A stretch of 64,000 bases of DNA. Source: Troglohyphantes excavatus (lineage: Eukaryota > Arthropoda > Arachnida > Araneae > Linyphiidae). The position numbers and the translations under genes are program-made. The notes under the pieces were generated by a model. That model was not told the DNA's origin, ran no database searches, and was given only the letters and a program-made list of their open reading frames with translations. Positions 11,045 through 21,433 of the stretch are shown in pieces. Within the stretch, counting starts at the first letter, position 1. Every line of letters begins with the position of its first letter. The DNA lies in the NCBI GenBank assembly GCA_963932185.1, contig OZ010678.1, positions 26,265,173 to 26,329,172 of the forward strand, in the 5' to 3' direction.

Positions 11045-11474
11045 ATGAGGCCACCGTGGCCGAGCGGTTAAAGGCGTCAGCTGGGAATCCGATGATTCCT
11101 GGTTCGATCCTGGACTTGACTTGATCCTTCGACTTGACAAAGAAAAGTAAAAATTAGTTATCTTGTAATTGGAGGGTTGCCAGCTTCGCTACAAAATACT
11201 AGAAAAGTCGTCCAAAACATCCGCAAAAAATGAACGGCGTCTATACGGGAATGGTGCACGATAAATCTGATCGGGGTCCAAAGTCCCGACGTCGATTGAA
11301 GGCGTTGGGTGCCAGTTCAGGTGTGTCCTCGTCATCTGACCATGGTTCTAAAATACCGTGGTGCGTGTATGAATGTGTATGTGTTCCCGGGTCTTTCCTC
11401 CGAGATAGACCCCGAACCGTCGCCTATAGCCCACTGTGCAGCTCTAGTGCGACGTTTATTTACCCAAACCAAAC
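11045..11474 (+). mobile_element. SINE-A copy 6 (full, variant tRNA head)
   Basis: A 430-bp copy in plus orientation with TSD CATTGTA (11038-11044, 11475-11481), nested in TIR-B copy 3. The head at 11049-11118 reads GTGGCCGAGCGGTTAAAGGCG (class II, Leu/Ser-like A box) with B box GGTTCGATCCT at 11101-11111. Most other copies have a TTGCTCAGTTGG-type A region. The body and CCAAACC tail match the family. Confidence 0.86.
11057..11111 (+). promoter_or_regulatory. Pol III A and B boxes of SINE-A copy 6
   Basis: A box TGGCCGAGCGG at 11057-11067 and B box GGTTCGATCCT at 11101-11111, spaced as in a tRNA gene. The acceptor stem does not pair well, so this is a SINE promoter rather than a tRNA gene. 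Confidence 0.65.
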
Positions 11475-11605
11475 CATTGTACTAATTTTTGAGTGCAAGT
11501 TTTTTTAAAAAATTAAACATGTATTAGGAGCTAAGAATTATCGAATGTAATAAAAAATAAGAACATTTTTACTTATTTTTGAGTACCTATTTTTAAGAGT
11601 GTAGC

Positions 11606-11989
11606 GCGTACAATTTATAGTATTTTGGCGTATTGAAGAATTCTTTGGTTCCCATACAAAGAAAAAAAGTTTTTTTCTGTACATTTTCAAGCAATCTTTG
11701 TACTTAAAAGTTCATTCCAGCTCAACAAACGGACCTCGGTTCTAAAAAATAGATTCGATCCTAACTGGAAAATGTTTCGAACCATTTGGAAAACGACCTC
11801 AATAATCTCCTCTCGCCAATTAACACCTTAACTGCCGATAAATCTCGCCAAACTATTTTTACCTTGTCACCTTGCAAGGGCTATTAGCAATAAATTTTCT
11901 TCTTCACAACCTGTCCTCTACACTTGGACTTTGTAGGATTTATGTTGCTTAGGAGATCTTACGAATGCTTTCACTGGTTTCACATGATG
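11606..11989. other. Unique spacer
   Basis: No gene, repeat or RNA recognised. Moderate GC near 11700-11900, no splice-flanked frame. Confidence 0.45.
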
Positions 11990-13125
11990 CATCTCTCTAT
12001 TTCTCTTTCTCAGACTCTCTATTTATCTCAAACTCTTTCTTTTACATGCTTTTATTTAACTCACACTGTCTGGTGTGATGAGTCCTCAAATCTTGTAACT
12101 CAGTTTAAACCCACTTCCAATTGTTCAATCTCTAACTCTCTCTTTCTATCTCTAACTCTATCTTTTTATCTCTAACTCTCTTGTTCTCTATCTTTATCTC
12201 TGTCTCTTTTTATCTTTAAATCTCTCTTTCTATCTCTATCTCTTTCTTTTTTATCTCTATCTCTCTCTTTCTATCTCTACTCCAACTCTCTCTTTCTATC
12301 TCTTTATCTATCTTTATCTCTCTCTTTCTATCTGTAACTCTCTCTTTCTATCTCTAACTCTTTCCTTTTATCTCTATCTCTCTATTTCTATCTCTACTCC
12401 AACTCTCTATTTCTATCTCTACTCCAACTCTCTATTTCTATCTTTATCTCTCTATTTCTATCTCTTACTTTCTCTTTCTATCTATAACTTTCTCTTTGTA
12501 TCTGTAACTCTCTCTTACTCTATCTTTATCTCTCTCATTGTATCTCTATCTCTCTCTTTCTATCTGTAACTCTCACTTTCTATCTCTTTATCTATCTTTA
12601 TCTCTCTCTTTCTATCTGTAACTCTCTCTTTCTATCTCTAACTCTCTCTTTTTATCTCTAACTCTCTTGTTCTCTATCTTTATCTCTGTCTCTTTTTATT
12701 TTTAAATCTCTCTTTCTATCTCTATCTCTTTCTTTTTTATCTCTATCTCTCTCTTTCTATCTCTACTCCAACTCTCTCTTTCTATCTCTTTATCTATCTT
12801 TATCTCTCTCTTTCTATCTGTAACTCTCTCTTTCTATCTCTAACTCTTTCCTTTTATCTCTATCTCTCTATTTCTATCTCTACTCCAACTCTCTATTTCT
12901 ATCTGTAACTCTCTCTTTCTATCTCTAACTTTCTCTTTCTATCTGTAACTCTCTCTTTCTCTATCTTTATCTCTCTATTTCTATCTCTTACTTTCTCTTT
13001 CTATCTATAACTTTCTCTTTGTATCTGTAACTCTCTCTTACTCTATCTTTATCTCTCTCATTGTATCTCTATCTCTCTCTTTCTATCTGTAACTCTCTCT
13101 TTCTATCTCTAACTCTTTCCTTATC
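11990..13125. repeat. TCTATCTC / TCTCTAACTC satellite array
   Basis: About 1.1 kb built from 6-18-bp words such as TCTCTTTCTATCTC and TCTGTAAC. It has a second level of order: a marker TTGTTCTCTATCTTTATCTC occurs at 12181 and again at 12667, a 486-bp period. Open frames across it are low-complexity translation. Confidence 0.9.
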
Positions 13126-13407
13126 TCCACGAAGATAAGGAAGTGGATAAGTATAATTTTGCCTCCAATTTAATAGACTAATCCTGCACTTTAAAAAAAT
13201 GTACTAAACTTTAAATAATCGTACTTTTCAAAATATAAATACAACGTTAAAATACCCAATAAAAATTCATCAAATCCGGACATGTTTCAAGAGATACATC
13301 TCCCTTCATCAGCAGAAAATGAAAAGTATATGTGCATTAGAATAGAAATAAACCCAGAATTGAAAGTGTTGCCAAAGAACAAAAAAACAGAAACTATCTC
13401 AATCGTT

Positions 13408-13810
13408 TGGTTTGGTTTGTTTAATTAACGTCGCACTAGAGCTGCACAGTGGGCTATTGGATACGGTCAGGGCCTATCTCGAAGGAAAGACCCGGGAACG
13501 ATGCCTCGTATTTTTTAACCATGGTCAGATGACAAGGACAACACCTGAGTTGGCACCCGACGCAACCTCAATAGGCGTCAGGACATTGGACCCCGATCAG
13601 ATTTATCGTGCAGCAGTCCCGTATACACGCCAGTATAATTTGTTGGATGTTCTGGACGACTGTCTAGTATTTTTGTAGCGAAGCTGGCAACCCTCCGATG
13701 GCAAGATCACTACTTTTTTACTTTTCTTTGTCAAGTCCATCGCACGGATTCCAACCACCAATCATCTAATTAGTAGCTGAACGCCTTATCCACTGAGCAA
13801 CTGGGGCTCC
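13408..13810 (-). mobile_element. SINE-A copy 7 (full)
   Basis: A 403-bp copy with perfect 10-bp TSD CTCAATCGTT (13398-13407, 13811-13820), inserted in the left arm of the Penelope-like palindrome. The tRNA-like head is at the high end on the minus strand (TTGCTCAGTGGATAAGGCG); its B box has mutated to GGTTGGAATCC. Confidence 0.88.
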
Positions 13811-13820
13811 CTCAATCGTT

Positions 13821-14013
13821 CGGAGTAAACTATTGTGTGCCAACAAGAAGGAAATACTGGGACCGCAAATGTTTCGTTGACAATCGAATCAATATTACTA
13901 AAAATATGAAACGCCTCCAGGAAGTCAAGTTCAACTGGAGATTTGGGTTTGCAAATTAAATGTGGGTTAGAATAATTAAATATAAAATCATGTTCCCAAG
14001 AGTGCTTGGCAAT
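13821..14013 (-). pseudogene. Penelope-like C-terminal fragment, left arm
   Basis: Minus-strand counterpart of the right-arm frame (IAKHSWEHDFIFNYSNPHL onward), interrupted at the SINE-A target site. It shows the two arms derive from one element. Confidence 0.45.
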
Positions 14014-14053
14014 TATTGGCTTATTATTTGATATCAATTGCTTGAAGTCCTCC

Positions 14054-14260
14054 ATTGCCAAGCATTTTTGGAAACATGGTCATATATTTAATTTTTCTAA
14101 CCCACATTTAATTTGCAAACCCAAATCTCCAGTTGAACTTGACTTCGTGGAGGCATTTCATATTTTTAGTAATATTGATTCGATTGTCAATGAAACATTT
14201 GCGGTCCCAGTATTTCCCGCTTGTTGGCACACAATAGTTAACTCCAACCCATTGAGATAG
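14054..14260 (+). pseudogene. Penelope-like C-terminal fragment, right arm
   Basis: Open frame ending at 14260. It encodes about 69 residues (SSIAKHFWKHGHIFNF onward) that match the left-arm frame apart from a few substitutions. It resembles the end of a GIY-YIG nuclease domain (conserved H, N and E positions), with the N-terminal part missing. Truncated, so not expected to work. Confidence 0.45.
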
Positions 14261-14457
14261 TTTTTGTTTTTTTGTTCTTTGGCAACACCGTCAATTCTGG
14301 GTTTATTTCTATTCTAATGCGCACATACTTTTTATTTTCTGCTGATGAAGGGAGACGTATCTCCCGAAACATGTCCAGATTTAATGAATTTTTATTGCGT
14401 ATTTTAATGTTGTATTTGTATTTTAAAATTCTTAACGCAATGTTCTATTAGATGAGT

Positions 14458-14715
14458 TTTTATCTTAATCGTATTTTCTCAAAAGTGAGCAGTGTGATTT
14501 ATATTGCTAATATCAGCTTCTGTTCAAGCCATCTTAACAAAGCGAACTTAAAATAGTTGTTCGGAAGATGATTTTCCACATTATTTGATGCCGATTGTTT
14601 AAATGCAAACTGAGTTATTACAACTCAATCGTCTTACTTCCCGTTCTTTTGGCACACCTTTTTAACATTTATTTTATTCATAACTTCTTCAAGTCGAACG
14701 ATTCAAATTGATAAT
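14458..14715 (+). mobile_element. TIR-B copy 4 (partial)
   Basis: From GTGAGCAGTGTGATTTATATTGC to CATAACTTCTTCAAGTCG; stops just before the tRNA-like segment. Both ends are missing. Confidence 0.7.
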
Positions 14716-15171
14716 GTTTCGATCATCAATAGTTTAGTAATTGATTACGAAAATCAATTCCGACATAGTAAAAAATCTATTTTTTTTATTCGTATTGTTT
14801 TATCTTTTCCAATGGAATGTACTATCACGAATTCGGTACACATCGGTATTTCTTACATGATATATAATGCCTGAAGTCAGTTTATTATTGCAGAAAGGAA
14901 ATGGAAGACATTTTAGTGCAGTAAAGATACGCAGTTTTACGACGCTATAAGTCCGAATATTATCTCAACGCCGCAGTAAAATGTTAATAGGGAAAATCGA
15001 GCTGCGGAAGCATGCTGGCCGTAAAGATTCGGTTCGTTACGTTTGGGCGCAGAAAGCGTGAAGTGTATGAATATGTATGTTTATAACATCTGTTCTGTAT
15101 TGCGATACATTAATATAATTATTTTTATAAATATTGTTATATTCATTATATTTATTTTTTATTTAATTTTG
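14716..15171. other. Unique sequence
   Basis: No gene or repeat recognised; a more GC-rich patch at 14960-15060 has no supported frame. Confidence 0.45.
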
Positions 15172-16490
15172 TAACCGACTGAAAAGCGCGAAAACCTAAA
15201 CTTTAAAATAAAACCGCCAAAAAAGCTTAAATTAAAATCGTCAAAAACCTTAAATTGAAACCGCCAAAGCGTGCCAAAAAGAGAGATGTTATCAATTAGA
15301 CTGTTATGTTTTTTTTATTTAGTCCAATACAAGGGAAAAACAGATACTCATTTTTGTTTTTACTTTTTTAACCGACTGAAATGTGCGCCAACCAAAACTT
15401 TAAAATAAAACCGCCAAAGCGCGCCAAAAAGAGAGAGGTTATCAATTCGACTGTTATGTATTTTTTTTATTTAGTCCAAAACACATACTCATCTTGGTTT
15501 TTACTTTTTTTTAACCAACTGAAAAGCGCGCCAACCAAAACTTTAAAATAAAACCGCCAAAAACATTAAATTAAAACCGCCAAAGCGCGCCAAAATAAAA
15601 GAGGTTATCAATTCGACTGTTAAGTATTTGTTTGTATTTAGTTCAATACACATACTCATCTTCGTTTTAACTTTTTTAACCGACTGAAAAGCGCGCCAAC
15701 CAAAACTTTAAAATAAAACCGCCAAAAACCTTAAATTAAAACCGCCAAAGAGAGAGAGGTTATCAATTCGACTGTTATGTATTTTTTTTATTTAGTCCAA
15801 AACACATACTCATCTTGGTTTTTACTTTTTTTAACCAACTGAAAAGCGCGCCAACCAAAACTTTCAAATAAAACCGCCAAAAACCTTAAATTAAAACCGC
15901 CAAAACGCGCCAAAAAGATAGAGGTTATCAATTCGACTGTTATGTATTTGTTTGTATTTAGTTCAATACACATACTCATCTTCGTTTTTACTTTTTTAAC
16001 CGACTGAAAAGCGCGCCAACCAAAACTTTAAAACAAAACCGCCAAAAACCTTAAATTGAAACTGCCATAGCGCCAAAAAGAGAGAGGTTATCAATTCGAC
16101 TGTTATGTATTTTTTTTTATTTAACTCAATGCAGATACTCTTCTTTTTTACTTTTTTAACCAACTGAAAAGCGCGCCAACCAAAACTTTCAAATAAAACC
16201 GCCAAAAACCTTAAATTAAAACCGCCAAAACGCGCCAAAAAGATAGAGGTTATCAATTCGACTGTTATGTATTTGTTTGTATTTAGTTCAATACACATAC
16301 TCATCTTCGTTTTTACTTTTTTAACCGATTGAAAAGCGCGCCAACCAAAACTTTAAAATAAAACCGCCAAAAACATTAAATTAAAACCGCCAAAGCGCGC
16401 CAAAATAAAAGAGGTTATCAATTCGACCGTTGTGTATTTTTTTTATTTAACTCAATGCAGATACTCTTCTTTGTTTTTATAACACAATTC
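15172..16490. repeat. 160-bp satellite
   Basis: About eight units of 152-196 bp (starts near 15173, 15369, 15521, 15677, 15833, 15999, 16158, 16323). Each holds AACCGACTGAAAAGCGCGCC, one or two AAAACCGCCAAA blocks and GAGGTTATCAATTCGACTG. The variant GATAGAGG recurs at 15917 and 16242, so two-unit (325-bp) order exists. Minus-strand frames through it are repeat translation. Confidence 0.92.
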
Positions 16491-17440
16491 GTATAATTCG
16501 GCATCAACTAAATGATATCTGTGACGTCAGATTGTTTACATGGTTCAGATAAGCCAATTAGTTAACTGAAGCAAACTCATATGTTGATTAGTTGGGACCA
16601 TTGGGACCAGATAAAGGTGCATTGAACATCCGCCAATTAATTCTGATATGGACTATAACATATAGAGTAATGGAATTATGTGAACATTCTTAAGTAAAAC
16701 AATTGATTTTGAAAATTGATTTGATTTATTTTGCCGGTGTGTTTTTGTAAATATGAAATTAATATTTCAAAAATGGAAAAAAGCTATGACAACCAAATTC
16801 AGGGCATTACGTAAATGATGCAAGTTAATATTAAAAATTCCACATTCAAAAAGATTGTTCGATTTAAGATTTTTTTTAAAAAATAAACTCAAACGATTTA
16901 TTGATGTTTAAAATGGCAGCGTGGTTTTAGATAGTCTTATCATTCTTATCTCTTTGTAGTAGCAATATACCACACAAAAGAACATGCATGAATACCTATA
17001 AATAAAGCTTTTAAAATAAGTAGTCCACATTCAAAAACAAATTATACCTAAAAATTTGAAAAATTATATTTTGGTACCAATAAGTACTTTATAACTTTGG
17101 GTTCAAAAGTATTACACCGATAATAAGAAACTAAACTTATTATTAAAATAATATAAATAGCCATAAGAGTATATATATTCACATCATCCACGCATTTTAC
17201 ACAGATGCAAAGTCAGTTATATTCAGAAAACTTGGAAGTGAGCGTCAGCAAACGTAATTTCTGATTGGTTAGAATGTGAATATAGAAGCTTTTGCTTCTT
17301 CACGAAAAAAAAAGATGGCGGCGCATGCAGTTGCCAAACTAGTTACATCTTTATTCTATTTTAAAAAAAATTATGTGGAAATTGAAATTTAGATTATAAA
17401 TTATTCAGTAATCTGTGGAATTAAATATTTTATAAAAAAA
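16491..17440. other. AT-rich unique sequence
   Basis: No coding sequence, RNA or repeat recognised. Confidence 0.5.
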
Positions 17441-17590
17441 ATGCTGAATGTTCTCTTCACTTTTGCAAAAATCTGTGGAATTAAACATTTTATTGAAAAA
17501 ATGTGGAATTTTCTCTTTATTTCTACAAAAATCTGTAGAATTAAACATTTTAGTGAAATTTTTCTATATTTTCTCTTCATTTTTTCAACA
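17440..17590. repeat. 60-bp minisatellite, three copies
   Basis: Repeats of AAAATCTGTGGAATTAAACA..TTTTCTCTTCATTTTT at about 60-bp spacing. Confidence 0.75.
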
Positions 17591-18700
17591 ACAAAAAATA
17601 TATTGCATTATTAACATTATTATTGTTAACATATTATTGTTGTATTTGTACCTTTGACTGTCTTTTGCGATTTATTAAAAAAAAAGCGTTTCGTGCATAT
17701 AGCTGTTTTTGTATATGGACTACTGAAATACAATTGTGATATATATATATCCTTTTAAAGTGAAGACAACTTTGCAACACCGAAAAGAATTCCCCAATTA
17801 GAACGTTTTAAATATGCAACTAAAAGTAATTTATATACTTTTTGTGGGTTAAAACTCACAACATGTTTTCTCTCACAATAGCATTGTGTGAAATCGCCTT
17901 CCATTTTAGAACTATGTTGCCCAAAATTAAGTGAGAAAACGTTTACTACAAATGACTTACTCCAAAATATCTAGCGCCATTTTTCTTTTTAGAACGTGAT
18001 ATAAATGTAGAAACAGCGATACTTATACGTACCAAGATGGCTGGAGACCTCTCGTAACGATCTCATCTAAAACGAAGTTATATTTTTGTTCTATTTTCCC
18101 AGTAGAGGTTCGCAGCAAAAAGGGTGAATTTTTCTCAACGATTTTTCTTCTTTTTTTTGTTCCATTTTACTGCTCATAAGGGAAAGGACGAAACCGTATT
18201 ATTGGTGCGCGGATAACGGGAAAAGAACAAACTGGCTATGGAAGTTCGTTCGTAGTTTATCGCCTGCTGCTGCTGGTGTTGCCAGTTTGCGTTTGAGAAA
18301 TCTCCGAGCGAAACTATAACAAGCAATGAAATTCCACGGAAATGCGGTCGCAGCCGTTATGGAGACGTTATTGCTGGGAAATGGAATGTTTTTCTGGATT
18401 TTGTTTGTTTGTTTGTGTAGGGAAAAGCAGAGAAGTTGTTTGTAAAGTAATACTAACTTCAAAGAAGGAAATTCATGAAACAAAAATCGCGCTGTGGTTA
18501 GTTTTACATTTGAATTGGAAGTTTGACCTGGGTGATATTGCATAGTGCATAGTTTGAAGTTAATATGCATAATTCTAGTCAGTATATCAGCGACTTAATT
18601 CATGAACCACGTAAAGGATTCAGTAGCCGTACAGTGTTGAAAATGCATTTTCACATTTCACGAAACTTTTGCAATTATTGATGAAACTGCAATATTCTAC
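17591..18700. other. Unique sequence with a modest GC patch
   Basis: 18000-18560 is less AT-rich than its surroundings and carries overlapping frames on both strands (minus to 18570, plus to 18545), neither with a recognisable domain, start context or splice support. Could be regulatory or simply unrepeated DNA. Confidence 0.35.
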
Positions 18701-18705
18701 GGTAA

Positions 18706-18970
18706 CCCTTTGCACTCTGCGAACACCTTTGACATTGCGTTCTTTCCACGGAACAGTTATACCTCTTTCTGTTCTTTTACACACAATTTTTTATGCTCAT
18801 AGAGGGGAGAAAATCGTAATATGTTTCGGATATGCAAGAAAACAATTTTTTGAAAAATCGATTTTTTTTAAACACAAGATCACGCCGTTCTCGTTTGTTT
18901 TAAAGAACATGGAACCAAAAGAACAAGTCGTTATGGTGGCGTCTGAGCGGCGACATCGGAGTGCATAGGG
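18706..18970. mobile_element. piggyBac-like MITE
   Basis: A 265-bp element with ends CCCTTTGCACTCTGCG and, reverse-complemented, CCCTATGCACTCCGAT. It is followed by TTAA at 18971-18974; the left side has GTAA where TTAA is expected. CCC ends plus TTAA targets fit piggyBac. No transposase; the open frame inside has no recognisable domain. Confidence 0.65.
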
Positions 18971-19004
18971 TTAAATATTTCGTCCAAACTGAGGAAATTC
19001 ATTT

Positions 19005-19510
19005 TGTCTTTTTTTTAATGATATTTATTTCGTCCAAAATGAGGACGATTTTACAAATACAAATATTGATGACCAACAACAGGCTCAAGGCCTAAACAAG
19101 GTTAATCCAACTAGTATCATCTAACTATCCCCCAATAAATATGTAACTTCTTCTCAAAACCCTTTACTCCTGTACAATTAACAATATTCACTGGCAAGTT
19201 GTTTCATTTGTCTATTACCCTATTATAGAAATAGTGTTTTCTCCCTTCCTTATTAAAACGGGATTAGTTTAATTTAAACGCATGACCTCTCGTTCTATCA
19301 CTCATATTGAAATCTAAACCCTCCACATCCGATTGTTTAATAAATTTGAACAGTTGAATCAAATCTCCCCTAATCCTTCTCTCGTCCAGAGTATACATAT
19401 TCGAATTTCTTAAGCTATCTTCATAATCCATGCCTGAAAACACTTGGACCCTTCTAGTAGCCCTGTGCGGAATTTTCTCTAACAAATCAAGGTAATTTTT
19501 CATTACGAAT
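19005..19510 (-). pseudogene. CR1/L2-type LINE reverse-transcriptase tail (relic)
   Basis: The minus strand gives RRIRGDLIQLFKFIKQSD, then DRTRGHAFKLN, then past a stop YFYNRVIDKWNNLPVNIV. This is the familiar C-terminal end of CR1-like LINE ORF2 (RR.RGD.I..FK.., RGH..KL, FF..RVV..WN.LP..VV). A 3' UTR with AATAAA and a short A run follows to about 19005. 5'-truncated, with an in-frame stop. Confidence 0.75.
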
Positions 19511-19529
19511 AAATATCGATGAACTGACT

Positions 19530-20310
19530 CTTTCTAGACTCCAACGCTTTATCCACTCAGACAAGAAAACTGACAATATAAGTATAAGAGCCAGACATGA
19601 ACTGATGACACCGAAAAGGGCCGAAAAGGAATCTGAGTGAAATACTTTAGTTCAAAATTTGAGGATTCTTGTTTCTCCAAAAGTTATGTGATTTTTAGAC
19701 AAAATGATTGTCAAATGTAAAGAAAGTAAACTAACGATAGGAGAATTCTCAAAAATAATAGTGCTAATTCTGAGATGGTAGAGAAACCTGCTTGGCGACG
19801 AAATTCAAGCTATTCACTTTTAAATGTGCAATTGTTTAAAAACAAGAAGAGGTTGGAATTTCGAAGCTATGGTTGTATGTGAAAGATTGTCTTAAAACGA
19901 AGTTTGAATTATATAATTAACACGACAGTCGCAATAGATTATATACAACATAAAGTAGGAGAGGTCCTGGATTTCCATTATATAAAATATCAGGCCCGTC
20001 GCACCGGAGGCGGGGGGGGGGGGGGGGGGGAAGGAATAATCTGGAAAACCTGAAAGTTGGGAATTTCAACTTCTAAAAACCTCGAGTTGAAAAAATATAT
20101 GCCTGAAGAAAATTAATATTATTACCAAATGATGAAAGCTAGGGATGATTAGAAATGGCCCAACTTGTAAGATTACATTTAAATGAGACCCCAGATCGGA
20201 CTCTGCATTGGAATATGGGTGCAACAAATCAATGCTTGTGAGAGAACTGTTTAATATTACCTAAAATATATATAAAAAAAAGAAGATGATAATGTCGATA
20301 AGTTGGAACT
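19530..20310. other. Unique sequence with a poly-G tract
   Basis: No gene. A homopolymeric G run of about 18 lies at 20013-20030, where assembly error is likely. Confidence 0.5.
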
Positions 20311-20314
20311 GGGA

Positions 20315-20460
20315 ATATTTTCAACACTGTTGAGTTGGGAATTTCGAATAGTTGAGTTGAGAATTTCGAATCGTTAAGTTGGGAATTTCGAATCGTTAAG
20401 TTGGGAATTTCGAATTGTTAACTTGGGAATTTTAAATCGTTAAGTTGGGAAATTTCTTGT
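20315..20460. repeat. 22-bp minisatellite
   Basis: Five to six copies of GTTGGGAATTTCGAATCGTTAA, just downstream of the propeller exon on the gene's strand. Confidence 0.8.
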
Positions 20461-20517
20461 TTCAACCCCCCATCCCCTACTTTATATGAAAGAAAGTTTT
20501 TTGAAAGGTAAACTTAC

Positions 20518-20624
20518 AGCATTTTCGATTCCTTTCTTCAGTTGATTGTACCTTGTGGAATCCAAATGAGCCAAATCCACATTCTGGTCGTAGAGTTTGA
20601 AGCTTACCAAATACCTTGTACGAC
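20518..20624 (-). CDS. LDL-receptor-family gene, exon opening the YWTD beta-propeller
   Basis: Internal exon of 107 bp. The acceptor is gtctag just above 20624 (modest pyrimidine tract) and the donor a consensus gtaagt just below 20518. It starts in phase 1, so the join to the EGF exon gives a Gly codon, and it ends in phase 0. The 35 codons read RYLVSFKLYD, then YNQLKKGIENA. This corresponds to the first propeller strand of LDLR/LRP proteins (a YLLF..R..IR-type segment, then Y..L...L.NAVALD). The next exon should begin with V/I-A-L-D and reach a YWTD motif; it is not recognisable in 1-20517. In the family the propeller drives ligand release in endosomes. Confidence 0.75.
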
Positions 20625-21433
20625 CTAGACATGAAATCACAGTATGTAATAGAAATAGTTATAGGTATTGCATGTGATAAGACAATTGTTAAAATGGCAA
20701 TAGCCCAATTGCGGCCGAAGCGGTGCGGGTTTACCATATTCTCAAAGGATAAAACATTCGTTTGTCGCCCAGACAAAAGGTTGCCATGGGCCGAAATTGG
20801 AACTATCCGGTTAAAATACACACGATTTTAGGTTAAAATGTATTTTTTAAATATATTATCTCTGAACTATTCATGACTACACTGTGAAAAAATATACTTA
20901 AATATGAGTACCTGAGCCTACTCGGTTTTCTTTGAGTACAATTGCATCGTAAATGAGGATGACGTACTCAAATTTAAGCAACCGTACTTTCTAAAAAATG
21001 AGCAGTGTGATTTAATATTGCTAATTTCAGTTCTAATAACTCAGTTTCCATTTAAGCATTCAACGTAAAATAATGTGGATAATCATCTTCTGAGCAACTA
21101 TTTTAAGTTTAATAGTTCGCTTTGTTAAGATGACTTGTTCAAAAACTGAGATTAGCAATATTAAATCACACTGCTCTTTTTGAGAAAGTATGATCACTTA
21201 AATTTGAGTACTCCATCGCGCATTGTACTCAAAGAAAATGAGTATGTTCAGGTACTCATTTTTATGTACCTTTCTCTTTTATAGTGCACCGTTATGGATT
21301 TGCACTCTGAATAAAATCTTGCTTCTCTAAACACATTCTTAAATGTATTATATTTAAAATACGATAAGTCATTTTGAAAAACAGTCGTCAGTAATTTTAA
21401 TCAATTTCTTTTTAAAAATTACAAAATGTTTAC
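20625..21433 (-). other. Intron of the LDLR-family gene, 809 bp
   Basis: Intron between the EGF and propeller exons, gtaaac...gtctag on the minus strand. About half of it is a fold-back copy of TIR-B (20881-21284). The rest is AT-rich with no other coding signal. Confidence 0.75.
20881..21284. mobile_element. TIR-B copy 5, fold-back form
   Basis: Two copies of the same TIR-B terminal arm in inverted orientation (about 20881-21031 and 21130-21284), with only a short middle and no tRNA-like segment. Within the 809-bp intron this would give the pre-mRNA a stem of roughly 150 bp with mismatches. Confidence 0.78.

Larger units (their letters stand above)
10541..11605 (+). mobile_element. TIR-B copy 3, split by SINE-A copy 6
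   Basis: Left arm from ACACTAAAAAAAAGATACTT; tRNA-like segment on the plus strand at about 10881-10955 (TTGGTAGCACAACGGACAAGG, B box GGTTCGATTCC). The element is interrupted at 11045-11474 by a SINE and resumes to a right end near TTTTAAGAGTGTAG. The nesting dates TIR-B before the SINE. Confidence 0.75.
13235..14431. mobile_element. Head-to-head Penelope-like fragments (large palindrome)
   Basis: Arms 13235-14013 (less a SINE insertion) and 14054-14431 are inverted copies around a 40-bp spacer. Each arm encodes outwards the same partial protein with short motifs NPHLICKPKSPVELDF and IDSIVNETFAVPVFP, then a TGATGAAGGGAGACGTATCTC segment. The frame resembles the C-terminal GIY-YIG side of Penelope-like retroelements, which often carry inverted partial copies. 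The family call is from pattern memory and uncertain; the palindrome itself is clear. Confidence 0.6.

Noticed and set aside
11049..11118. A functional tRNA-Leu/Ser gene
   Set aside because: A and B boxes are present, but the acceptor and other stems do not pair properly and the segment is the head of a SINE with TSDs.
15788..16304. Repeated minus frames starting MSMCIELNTNKYITVELI
   Set aside because: Translation of the 160-bp satellite; no start context, splice signals or domain.
20477..20821. 114-aa minus frame overlapping the propeller exon
   Set aside because: It is in a different frame from the spliced exon, has no domain, and the splice-bounded frame gives a clear LDLR-family match instead.
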